A DNA stretch of 7,351 nt, from contig JAQGPB010000616.1 of NCBI GenBank assembly GCA_028293265.1, forward strand, positions 1 to 7,351. The letters run 5' to 3'. The notes beneath the pieces were generated by a model. The model searched no databases. It was not told where the DNA came from and saw only the letters and a program-made list of their open reading frames with translations. Source of the DNA: Pedosphaera sp. Lineage in GTDB: Bacteria > Verrucomicrobiota > Verrucomicrobiae > Limisphaerales > Pedosphaeraceae. Shown here one piece after another: positions 1 to 5,832 of the stretch. Position numbers and translations under genes: made by a program. Position 1 is the first letter of the stretch; every line of letters starts with the position of its first letter.

Positions 1-347
1 TGATAGACGGTCACAAAACGTTCCTGGCCGTCCGAGTGATGCCCGCGCATTTTTGGTGGCAGATTCTTTATCTGGCAACCATCTGCACCGCCATCGGTTA
101 CGCCATCTGGTTTGTGGTCATCAAGGAAACTGATGTGAATGTGACGGCGATGACGATTTTTGCCCAGCCTGTTGCTGGCGTGGCCATTGCGGGACTGTGG
201 TTGCACGAACCGCTGCATTGGGGCCAATACTGGGTCAGCGTGGCCATCGTGGCCGGGCTGGTGCTGGGATTATCCCGGCAGGTCAGGACGATCCCTTCAG
301 TCGCTAAGACGCATGCCGCCGAGCCGACGCACATGGACGGCAGGTGA
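1..347 (+). CDS. EamA/DMT-family membrane transporter, C-terminal part (5' end outside window)
   Basis: The reading frame is open from the left edge (first complete codon at position 3) to a TGA at 345-347, giving 114 residues. The GTG at 36 and ATG at 39 are internal codons, so I treat the gene as truncated by the window. Three hydrophobic segments are visible: one starting at WQILYLATICTAIGYAIWF, one around VTAMTIFAQPVAGVAIAGLW, and a last one around YWVSVAIVAGLVLGL, followed by a short polar tail. The pattern of a helix, then 'IFAQPVAGVAIAGLWLHEPL', then a final helix matches the end of the second EamA repeat in drug/metabolite transporters, where the 'P.....G...L.E' stretch is conserved. 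The substrate cannot be told from this part; members export metabolites, amino acids or drugs across the inner membrane. About 300 bp separate it from the next gene, so it is probably not in that operon. Confidence 0.8.
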   Translation, partial: IDGHKTFLAVRVMPAHFWWQILYLATICTAIGYAIWFVVIKETDVNVTAMTIFAQPVAGVAIAGLWLHEPLHWGQYWVSVAIVAGLVLGLSRQVRTIPSVAKTHAAEPTHMDGR

Positions 348-354
348 TTTTTTT
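314..354 (+). terminator. Weak candidate rho-independent terminator overlapping the stop of the transporter gene
   Basis: TGCCGCC at 314-320 can pair with GGACGGCA at 335-342 with one bulged A (7 pairs, loop of about 14 nt). Seven Ts follow at 348-354 after a 5-nt gap, and a second T-run lies at 361-367. The gap between stem and T-run is longer than ideal and the stem lies inside the coding sequence, so this is tentative. Confidence 0.25.
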
Positions 355-661
355 GGTGTCATTTTTTTACTTGCGCATGTCGGGAAGATTCAGCAGAGTA
401 AAGCAGTTCAATCGAGAGCCGTAAAGATGATTGGACAGACGTAACTATATAAGAAAGCGCAGGCCAAATATGAAGCAGTACCACAAGCGTTCACCTCTTA
501 AGGTTTCCCGAAAATTTTAACCCTTTGCCTCCAACGGTGACCGGTTTTTTCTTTGCGCAGCCCGCAAAAGCCACCCTCACAATCATGTGAGATTCAGCAG
601 CGGGTTGTCCGGAGATGACTTCAATGCGCGAACCGGTACCAAGCGAGACAATTCTCCCCTG
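348..661. other. Intergenic region without a convincing gene
   Basis: This gap lies between the transporter and the sulfotransferase and is more AT-rich than its surroundings. It contains T-runs just after the transporter stop, a TATAAG hexamer at 448-453 with no good -35 box at the usual distance, and an 11-bp direct repeat AGATTCAGCAG at 386-396 and 590-600. A 16-codon ATG frame at 470-520 has no clear ribosome-binding site and I do not call it. The promoter of the sulfotransferase operon must lie here or further upstream, but I cannot pin it down. Confidence 0.5.
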
Positions 662-1708
662 ATGCGGAAACCCGATTTTTTCATTGTTGGCGCGCCGAAG
701 TGCGGCACTACGGCCATGGCGCATTATCTGGCGGCGCGACCGGACATTTTCATGGCGCGAAAGGAGATGCATGTGTTCGGCTCGGACTTGTCTTTCGGCC
801 CGCAGTTTTATCGCCGCACTCATAATGAGTATCTGGGCGAATTTGAAGAATGGAAAGATCAGGCGCGTGGCGGCGAAGCCTCAGTCTGGTATCTCTATTC
901 AAAACGCGCCGCCGCCGAGCTCAAGGCCTTCAATCCGGATGCGAGAATCATCATCATGTTGCGCGATCCAGTGGAGATGCTGCATTCGATGTATTACACG
1001 TTTCGCTGGGATGGCAACGAGCATCTGCCGACTTTTGAAGCCGCTCTGGCGGCGAGCGATGAGCGACGCGCCGGAAGAAAAATCACCCGCCAGACTTACT
1101 TCGCGCAAGGCATGGCTTATCGCGAGATCATCCGGTTCGCCGAGCAGGTCCGCCGGTATTGGCAGGCGTTCGGTCGCGAGCGTGTGCATGTTGTCGTTTA
1201 CGATGATTTCGCCGCGGATGTCATCGGAGTTTACCGGAATGCGCTGGATTTCCTGGAGGTGAATTCGACCCGCGTCGAAAGTTATTTCGAGCCGGTGAAT
1301 GCCAACAAATTCATCAAGAGCACCGCGTTGCGGACGCTGCTGAGCGATCCATTGGTGCGCTCGACGGTGCTGGCGATTCGTCCCTTGCTGCCGCGAGCGA
1401 TGTTTGGCGCGTTGCAAAAAGCCGATGCCCGACTGCGCAAGCTGAACAGCCGCGACGGCGAACGTCCGCCGCTTGCGCCCGGGCTGCGCCAGCAACTGGA
1501 GCGCGAACTGGCACCGGAAGTCGAGCGCCTGAGTGAATTGCTGGGTCGAGACCTCACCCATTGGAGCCGGGGAGGCAGCCCGGTGATGAAGGCATCTGTG
1601 ATTCCAGAAAAAGCACCGGGAAAAATCATGTCTGCCAATGACTGTGCCGAGGCCGTACGCAACCTCGCCTTGATGCCGGGTGAGATACGCCTTGACGCAC
1701 ATTCATGA
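662..1708 (+). CDS. PAPS-dependent sulfotransferase (Sulfotransfer_1/3 type)
   Basis: The product (348 residues from the ATG at 662) is expected to transfer a sulfuryl group from PAPS to a hydroxyl or amino group, probably on a glycan. Residues 4-17 (PDFFIVGAPKCGTT) form the N-terminal strand and the 5'-phosphosulfate loop, with K13 and T16/T17 in the usual places. Residues 96-110 (IIIMLRDPVEMLHSM) form the 3'-phosphate site, with R101 and S109. YFAQGMAYREII (146-157), VHVVVYDDF (175-183) and LSELLGRDLTHW (290-301) match later conserved blocks of bacterial members. Residues 304-348 extend beyond the usual end of the fold. The frame stays open back to a GTG at 587, which would add 25 residues. 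I prefer the ATG because family members usually begin one to four residues before the PDFFIVG strand; both starts have only weak ribosome-binding sites. The TGA overlaps the ATG of the next gene (ATGA), so the two are translationally coupled. The acceptor is unknown. Confidence 0.9.
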   Translation: MRKPDFFIVGAPKCGTTAMAHYLAARPDIFMARKEMHVFGSDLSFGPQFYRRTHNEYLGEFEEWKDQARGGEASVWYLYSKRAAAELKAFNPDARIIIMLRDPVEMLHSMYYTFRWDGNEHLPTFEAALAASDERRAGRKITRQTYFAQGMAYREIIRFAEQVRRYWQAFGRERVHVVVYDDFAADVIGVYRNALDFLEVNSTRVESYFEPVNANKFIKSTALRTLLSDPLVRSTVLAIRPLLPRAMFGALQKADARLRKLNSRDGERPPLAPGLRQQLERELAPEVERLSELLGRDLTHWSRGGSPVMKASVIPEKAPGKIMSANDCAEAVRNLALMPGEIRLDAHS

Positions 1709-4464
1709 GTTCAAAATCTCCCACGTCATCGGAAAAACGGCGCATCCCCGATGTGGCCATGGTGTTTCTGGTGCTGCTGCTGGTCATTTCGTTACTGCTG
1801 GGCGGGGCTTTTCTTCCGGGGCGGACATTATTCTCGAACGATGGCCCGCTGGCGCGGTTGGTGTCGCAATGTCATCATTTGCCAGATGCTTTTGCAGGGG
1901 TGTGGGAGGACTTGAACAGCGTCGGCTATCGCGAGCAAGGCGCGTTGCCAAACATCACCTATGGATTTCGGCTGCTAGTAAAGCCGGTTTTGTTTTCCAA
2001 GTTTTACGCGGCGCTTGCGCTCATCATCCTGGGGTTGGGAGCTTGGTGCTTTTTTCGCCAGTTAAAGCTGGCCACGGCAGCGTGCATGCTGGGCGGGCTG
2101 GCGGCGGCGTTGAATTCTGACTTCTTTTCGACGGCATGCTGGGGCGTGGCGTCGCATCCGCTTACTGTTGGCCTGACTTTCTTTGCAATGGCCGCGCTGG
2201 TGAAAACATCCTCATGGCGAGGATGGCTGCAGGCGGTTCTCGCGGGTGCAGCCGTGGGCATGGGACTGGCGGAAGGGGCGGATGTCGGCGCGATTTTCAG
2301 CCTATACGTGGCGGCGTTTGCGATGTATCAGGCGTGGATTGCCGAAGGGCCGCGTCTGAAGAACCTGGCAACAGGGGCAGGCCGGGTGATGGTAGTTGCC
2401 GGGTTTGCTGCGTTTGTGGCGGCGCAGGCGATTTTCGCGCTGGTGAACACGCAGATTGAAGGCGTGACCGGCATGGGACAGGATACGCAAACGAAGGAGC
2501 AACACTGGCTTTGGGCAACGCGTTGGAGCCTGCCCAAACGCGAGGCGCTTGGACTCGTGGTGCCGGGCTTGTTCGGTTATCGTCTGGATACACCGTCGGG
2601 CGGAAGTTACTGGGGGGCGCTGGGACGCAGTGCCGCTTGGGAGGAGTATCTCGCTAAGGGGCAGATCGGCGACCATCCGCATGATATTTTGCGGCAAACC
2701 GGCAGTGGCATTTATGCCGGCGTGACGGTTGTGCTCGTGGGCTTGTGGGCGGCAGTGCAATCCTTCCGGCGTGATGATTTGGTGTTCAACTCGTCAAAGC
2801 GCAAATGGCTCTGGTTCTGGCTGGGGGTGCTGGTAATTTCCTTTTTGCTGGGCTTTGGTCGCCACGCTCCGTTTTACCGGTTGATTTATTCGCTGCCTTA
2901 TTTTTCCACCATCCGCAATCCGGTCAAATTTTTCGCGGTGGTCAATTTCGCCCTGGTGGTGCTGTTCGCCTATGGAGTGGATGGTTTGTGGCGGACATAT
3001 CTGGAACCAGTCAGGGCGGGTTCTCCGCGCCGTTCTCCCGCAGCGATGCGGTTCGACAAGTTCTGGATGCAGGGCTGTCTGGCGGCGCTGGGTTTGGGAC
3101 TGGTTGGATGGTTGATTTACTCCAATTACTACGAATCGCTGCGAATCTATCTCGAGAGCGTGCAATTCAATCCGGCCAGGGCGCAGGACACCGCTGCGTT
3201 CAGCATCCGCCAGGTGGGCTGGTTCGTTTTGTTCCTGATGCTTGCCGCCGGCGTGATGGGCTTGATGATCACCGGTCATTTTGCCGGAGCGCGCGCGCGT
3301 TGGGGGGCGGTCGTGCTTGGAGCGATCCTGGTCTTGGACCTGGGCCGCGCAGACCTGCCGTGGATCATCAGTTGGAATTACCAGGAAAAATACGCCAGCA
3401 ACCCGGTCATCGAGATGTTGCGCCAAAAACCTTATGAACATCGGGTGGCGATCTTGCCCATGCGCGGCCCGGCGGCGCGCGGCATATTGGACGATCTCTA
3501 CACCTACGAATGGGCCCAGCAGCATTTCCAATACTACGACATCCAATCTTTGGACGTAGTGCAGCTTCCCCGACTGCCGGAAGACTTGGCGGAGTTCCGC
3601 AAAGCCACGTTGTTCGATGGAACCATGAAGACGGCGGACCGTCTGGTGCGACGCTGGGAACTCACGAACACCCGCTATTTGCTCGGCACGACCGAATTTT
3701 TCGCGCCCCTGAATGATCAGGTTGATCCCCGGCATGAGCATCGGTTCCAAATCCTGACGCGTTTTGACCTGGTGCCCGAAAGCGGCGTCCCCAGACCTCA
3801 ACTGGCAGATTTTAAAGCGGTTCCTTCGCCCAATGGCGAATTTGCTTTGTTCGAGTTCACCGGGGCGCTGCCGCGCGCGAAACTCTTCTCCTCCTGGCAG
3901 ATCAACACGAACACTCAGGCGACTCTGGATCAAATGATGAGTCCTGCGTTCGATCCGGCGCGTACTGTGCTTGTGTCCGGCGGATTGCCGGCTGCGGCGG
4001 CAAGTTCCAGCACCAACGAAAATGCCGGCACGGTTGACTTCGTGAGTTATGCCTCGAAGGATGTGGTGTTGAACGCACAGGCGGCCAAGCCGTCCGTGCT
4101 GCTGCTCAATGACCGGCTCGACCCGAATTGGAAGGTGTGGGTGGATGGCAATTCCGCGCCGATCCTGCGCTGCAATTATCTGATGCGGGGCGTTTATCTC
4201 GAACCGGGTACGCACAAGGTTGAGTTTCGATTTCAGCCGCCAGTGGGTGCGCTTTACGTAAGCCTCGCGGCGATTGGCATCAGTTTGCTGGTGGGCGGCG
4301 TGCTGGTGGTGACCCTGCCGCGAAACAAGGTTGAATTGCCCAGCCCGGTGATGGTTAAAGCAGTTCCCCCACGCAACAATGGAGCTGAGGTCGTACCTGC
4401 TCCCAAAGCCGCACCACCGGCCAAACCAAAATCCAAACAGCCGGCAGGCAAAGGCAGGCGCTGA
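1705..4464 (+). CDS. YfhO-like polytopic membrane protein (putative GT-C-type glycosyltransferase)
   Basis: A 919-residue inner-membrane protein. Hydrophobic segments lie near residues 18-37, 100-118, 122-137, 150-166, 173-190, 192-212, 226-246, 335-352, 368-383, 403-424, 455-472, 503-523 and 533-550. A soluble region of about 300 residues (about 550-848) follows, then one more helix (849-871). Family markers are the loop with IRNPVKFFAVVNFALVVLFAYG (403-424) and the C-terminal NWKVWVDGNSAPILRCNYLMRGVYLEPGTHKVEFRF region (808-842), matching the 'W...VDG...R.N...R.V.L..G.H.V.F.Y' end of YfhO proteins. The first periplasmic loop carries FSNDGPL, and D46 could be the acidic residue typical of GT-C enzymes; this is inference. 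YfhO of Bacillus is linked to lipoteichoic acid glycosylation, so transfer of a sugar from a lipid carrier is the best guess. The tail (880-919) is rich in Pro, Ala and Lys. The start is fixed by the ATGA overlap with the sulfotransferase, which points to translational coupling and a shared pathway. Confidence 0.85.
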   Translation: MSSKSPTSSEKRRIPDVAMVFLVLLLVISLLLGGAFLPGRTLFSNDGPLARLVSQCHHLPDAFAGVWEDLNSVGYREQGALPNITYGFRLLVKPVLFSKFYAALALIILGLGAWCFFRQLKLATAACMLGGLAAALNSDFFSTACWGVASHPLTVGLTFFAMAALVKTSSWRGWLQAVLAGAAVGMGLAEGADVGAIFSLYVAAFAMYQAWIAEGPRLKNLATGAGRVMVVAGFAAFVAAQAIFALVNTQIEGVTGMGQDTQTKEQHWLWATRWSLPKREALGLVVPGLFGYRLDTPSGGSYWGALGRSAAWEEYLAKGQIGDHPHDILRQTGSGIYAGVTVVLVGLWAAVQSFRRDDLVFNSSKRKWLWFWLGVLVISFLLGFGRHAPFYRLIYSLPYFSTIRNPVKFFAVVNFALVVLFAYGVDGLWRTYLEPVRAGSPRRSPAAMRFDKFWMQGCLAALGLGLVGWLIYSNYYESLRIYLESVQFNPARAQDTAAFSIRQVGWFVLFLMLAAGVMGLMITGHFAGARARWGAVVLGAILVLDLGRADLPWIISWNYQEKYASNPVIEMLRQKPYEHRVAILPMRGPAARGILDDLYTYEWAQQHFQYYDIQSLDVVQLPRLPEDLAEFRKATLFDGTMKTADRLVRRWELTNTRYLLGTTEFFAPLNDQVDPRHEHRFQILTRFDLVPESGVPRPQLADFKAVPSPNGEFALFEFTGALPRAKLFSSWQINTNTQATLDQMMSPAFDPARTVLVSGGLPAAAASSSTNENAGTVDFVSYASKDVVLNAQAAKPSVLLLNDRLDPNWKVWVDGNSAPILRCNYLMRGVYLEPGTHKVEFRFQPPVGALYVSLAAIGISLLVGGVLVVTLPRNKVELPSPVMVKAVPPRNNGAEVVPAPKAAPPAKPKSKQPAGKGRR

Positions 4465-4481
4465 TTGGGGAGATTGAGATC

Positions 4482-4509
4482 TGGCGGAGAGAGAGGGATT
4501 CGAACCCAC
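4482..4509 (-). pseudogene. 3' fragment of a tRNA-Ser gene (T arm, acceptor 3' strand, CCA); possible att site
   Basis: Read on the minus strand, these 28 nt are the end of a class II tRNA: GTGGG, then the T loop TTCGAAT, then CCCTC, the acceptor strand TCTCTCC, discriminator G and CCA. The acceptor strand would pair with GGAGAGA, the 5' end of many tRNA-Ser genes. No such 5' half, D arm or anticodon arm occurs at the right distance (4510-4600), so the gene is not intact. The T stem has one mismatch (position 50 against 64, T-T). A tRNA 3' end standing alone beside an integrase remnant on the same strand is what integration into a tRNA gene leaves behind. The intact tRNA-Ser should be elsewhere in the genome. 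Confidence 0.7.
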
Positions 4510-4575
4510 GGGAGTATCGCTTCATTCACTAAGATTCAAAAAGGCCGGTTTTATTGGGTCTTGCATCGTATTGAA

Positions 4576-4749
4576 TCATGTTGAAATAAGTGCTGGCTTA
4601 ACCACCTCGTAGGGCAGGCGCAGGCTCTCCCACAAGGCCAGCAACTCCGGCAGACAGAAGCCGGATTCGGCCCGCACCCTGCGCAGGCGAATGTGCCGGG
4701 GCCGGTTGGCCAACAGGTCCTGCAAGGCTTCGGTGGCTACTCCCCATTC
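4576..4749 (-). pseudogene. Transposase fragment, probably IS1380-like (DDE fold)
   Basis: On the minus strand this stretch is open for 57 codons between a TAA at 4750-4752 and a TGA at 4576-4578. It has no start codon that makes sense for a gene. The peptide contains HIRLRRVRAESGFCLPELL and then ALWESLRLPYEVV. This matches the central part of IS1380-type transposases, where the motif is normally 'h.R.vRADSGFc.pe.l..le...l.Yvvv' and the Asp of RADSGF is a catalytic residue. Here that residue is Glu (RAESGF), which fits a dead copy. Only about an eighth of a usual transposase is present and the frame dies soon after the motif. Family assignment is from memory of the motif and is moderate; another DDE_Tnp_1 family is possible. 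Confidence 0.55.
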
Positions 4750-4979
4750 TTAATTTTGCGCTTCAGGGCTTGCATCTCGGCCCGAGCCTCTGCTACGTTT
4801 TTCGCTCCATGAAGTGGAATCTGTTTAACTTTGCCGGAGATCCGGAGCTGGGCGTAAAAGACCTTGTTCCTGAGCCACAGCCCACGTACACGACGACCAG
4901 CTTCGTCGCGGACCTTGTTGAACAGTTTCTTCCTGATGGGCTTTCGAACGTCAGGGACAATGGTAAAACGACTTGCCAC
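4737..4979 (-). pseudogene. Truncated tyrosine-recombinase-type integrase, N-terminal remnant
   Basis: An 80-residue frame starts at a GTG (4977-4979) and ends at a TAG (4737-4739). After a basic N-terminus with KPIRKKLFNKV comes RRVRGLWLRNKVFYAQLRI (residues 29-47). Next is a strand pair ending in IPLHGA and a helix AEARAEMQALKRKIKNGE. This resembles the N-terminal arm-type DNA-binding part of phage-like integrases, of the form 'GLw.RngrfYaql...g...vpL.ga..vaeA.ae...l'. Full enzymes have roughly 350-400 residues; the core-binding domain and the catalytic R-H-R-Y domain are absent. The break comes exactly where the transposase-like fragment begins, in another frame, so a deletion or insertion probably cut it. 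No better start exists upstream: the frame closes at a TAA at 5007-5009. It points towards the tRNA-Ser fragment on the same strand, as integrases beside att sites often do. It could instead be a small free-standing DNA-binding protein, but I think this less likely. Confidence 0.6.
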
Positions 4980-5124
4980 GAATTGACGGTACCAAGCCCG
5001 TGTCTTTTACATTTGCAAGCGATTTCAATCTTGTTTTCGCTCGCATCTTTGCGTAGCAATGCGCTACAGTGCTGAATGTAAGACAAACGGCATAAATTCG
5101 GACAAGCGTTGTAAGTCATTGGTA

Positions 5125-5199
<75 letters not shown>

Positions 5200-5254
5200 T
5201 CTCAGAACAGCCATTACAAAAAGGATTAGGTTCTAAATCCAGCCAAACTCTGCC

Positions 5255-5361
5255 TTAGAGCCTATCCCGAAAGACGTGGCTTTCCCCTCACCCCAGCCCT
5301 TTCCGCCAATGGGAGCGAGGGAGAAGAAAGAAGGCGTTTCTCCAACCCGGATAGGCTCTTA
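5255..5361. mobile_element. MITE-like non-autonomous element with TTA target-site duplication
   Basis: Perfect 10-bp terminal inverted repeats GAGCCTATCC (5258-5267) and GGATAGGCTC (5349-5358) bound a 101-bp element. Each side is flanked by TTA (5255-5257 and 5359-5361), as expected of a 3-bp target duplication. There is no coding capacity inside. The interior has a subterminal hairpin GAAAG/CTTTC (5269-5273, 5280-5284). It also has an imperfect palindrome around CCCTCACCCC...GAGGGAGAAG (5284-5326) that looks like the dispersed 'CCCTCACCCC' repeats of many bacterial genomes. Three-base TNA duplications are typical of IS5-family (IS1031-group) elements, so an IS5-like transposase acting in trans is the likely mover; that link is inference. 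Confidence 0.6.
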
Positions 5362-5371
5362 GCCATGCAGT

Positions 5372-5414
5372 TGAAACCGCGGATAATCGCAGAGAGACAC
5401 AGAGCGGGAGCGAG
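5372..5414. repeat. Degenerate dispersed repeat of the 'CGCAGAGAGACACAGAG' type
   Basis: The stretch runs from AACCGCGGATAATCGC through CAGAGAGACACAGAGCGG. From memory, near-identical strings, usually written CTCTGTGTCTCTCTGCG on the other strand, are scattered between genes in Verrucomicrobiota and cyanobacterial genomes. Only one copy is in the window, so the repeat status rests on recognition and not on anything shown here. Confidence 0.35.
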
Positions 5415-5466
5415 GCTGGGGGATTTTTTTGAGATGCTGGCACACCACCGTTTGGTGAGAGCATGG

Positions 5467-5529
5467 GGAGGTGGCCTCCTCGAAAGGGACTGCTCGGGCG
5501 GGGCCCCTCGTATGCGCCCGAGGCGGGCG
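5467..5529. repeat. GC-rich block with consecutive and mutually exclusive hairpins
   Basis: GGAGG (5467-5471) and CCTCC (5475-5479) form one small hairpin. CTCGGGCG (5493-5500) pairs perfectly with CGCCCGAG (5515-5522) across a 14-nt loop. The inner CGCCCG (5515-5520) can instead pair with CGGGCG (5524-5529) across a 3-nt loop, so the two folds exclude each other. No T-run follows. It may be a REP-like sequence rather than a regulator, as it lies about 300 nt before the next start codon. Confidence 0.35.
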
Positions 5530-5702
5530 CGCTCCCCAACTCCTACTGAATTGTTCCGGCTTAGCCGTGGCCTGGGCAGGCGACTTTATCTCGGCACCGG
5601 TTTGATTCTATCCCCTGCTCCATGCATGACATGCTTCCGGTTATGCAAAGAATTTTGGACGAAGTTTCGGGCCGGGAGGTCATTCCGCAAACGATCTGGC
5701 AC

Positions 5703-5726
5703 CAAACTTTGCCAGCCAAAAGTTTG
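5703..5726. promoter_or_regulatory. 8-bp perfect inverted repeat, possible operator
   Basis: CAAACTTT (5703-5710) and AAAGTTTG (5719-5726) are exact reverse complements separated by 8 nt, centred about 40 bp upstream of the TTGACT hexamer at 5751. That is a typical place for a dimeric regulator. There is no T-run after it, so it is not a usual terminator. No known regulator is implied. Confidence 0.3.
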
Positions 5727-5750
5727 CCGCAATAATGACACAGAAAGTGG

Positions 5751-5779
5751 TTGACTAATAAAATTGGGATTCTTAGGGT
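5751..5779 (+). promoter_or_regulatory. Possible sigma-70-type promoter for the GspE-family gene
   Basis: TTGACT (5751-5756), 17 nt, then TAGGGT (5774-5779). The -35 box is good and the -10 box is poor (three of six). It would give a leader of roughly 45 nt before the ATG at 5833. Confidence 0.3.
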
Positions 5780-5832
5780 GGCTCCCGTACGCCGTTTGGT
5801 TGTTGGGATTTGGTGGTTACATCATTGTTTAG

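Larger units (their letters stand above)
5200..5832. other. Non-coding, repeat-rich region between the tRNA and the GspE-family gene
   Basis: No frame here looks like a protein gene; the longest open stretches have low-complexity, Arg/Gly-rich translations and no recognisable domain. The region holds a short imperfect hairpin after the tRNA (GGATTAG 5223-5229 with CTAAATCC 5233-5240, no T-run), the MITE-like element, a degenerate dispersed repeat, a GC-rich block with competing hairpins, an 8-bp inverted repeat and a possible promoter. Each of the main ones is listed separately. Confidence 0.6.

Noticed and set aside
470..520. A 16-codon ATG frame in the first intergenic gap
   Set aside because: Too short and without a clear ribosome-binding site or a known leader-peptide pattern.
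587..661. GTG start at 587, giving a 373-residue sulfotransferase
   Set aside because: The extra 25 residues are polar and unlike the family, which starts just before the PDFFIVG strand. I kept the ATG at 662 but cannot exclude the longer form.
899..1702. A 267-codon open frame on the minus strand
   Set aside because: It is the antisense of the sulfotransferase, which carries both PAPS-binding motifs; the minus-strand product resembles nothing.
2794..4509. A 571-codon open frame on the minus strand
   Set aside because: It lies opposite the YfhO-like gene, its translation is His/Arg/Gln-rich with no domain, and the plus-strand protein has clear membrane helices and family motifs. It also runs through the tRNA-Ser fragment.
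4254..4529. A minus-strand frame of 91 codons containing LPWVRIPLSPP
   Set aside because: This peptide is the well-known false translation of a tRNA-Ser 3' end; the frame is not a gene.
5365..5754. A plus-strand frame of 129 codons between the tRNA and the GspE-family gene
   Set aside because: It spans repeats and GC-rich hairpins, is Arg/Gly-rich, and has no recognisable domain or ribosome-binding site.
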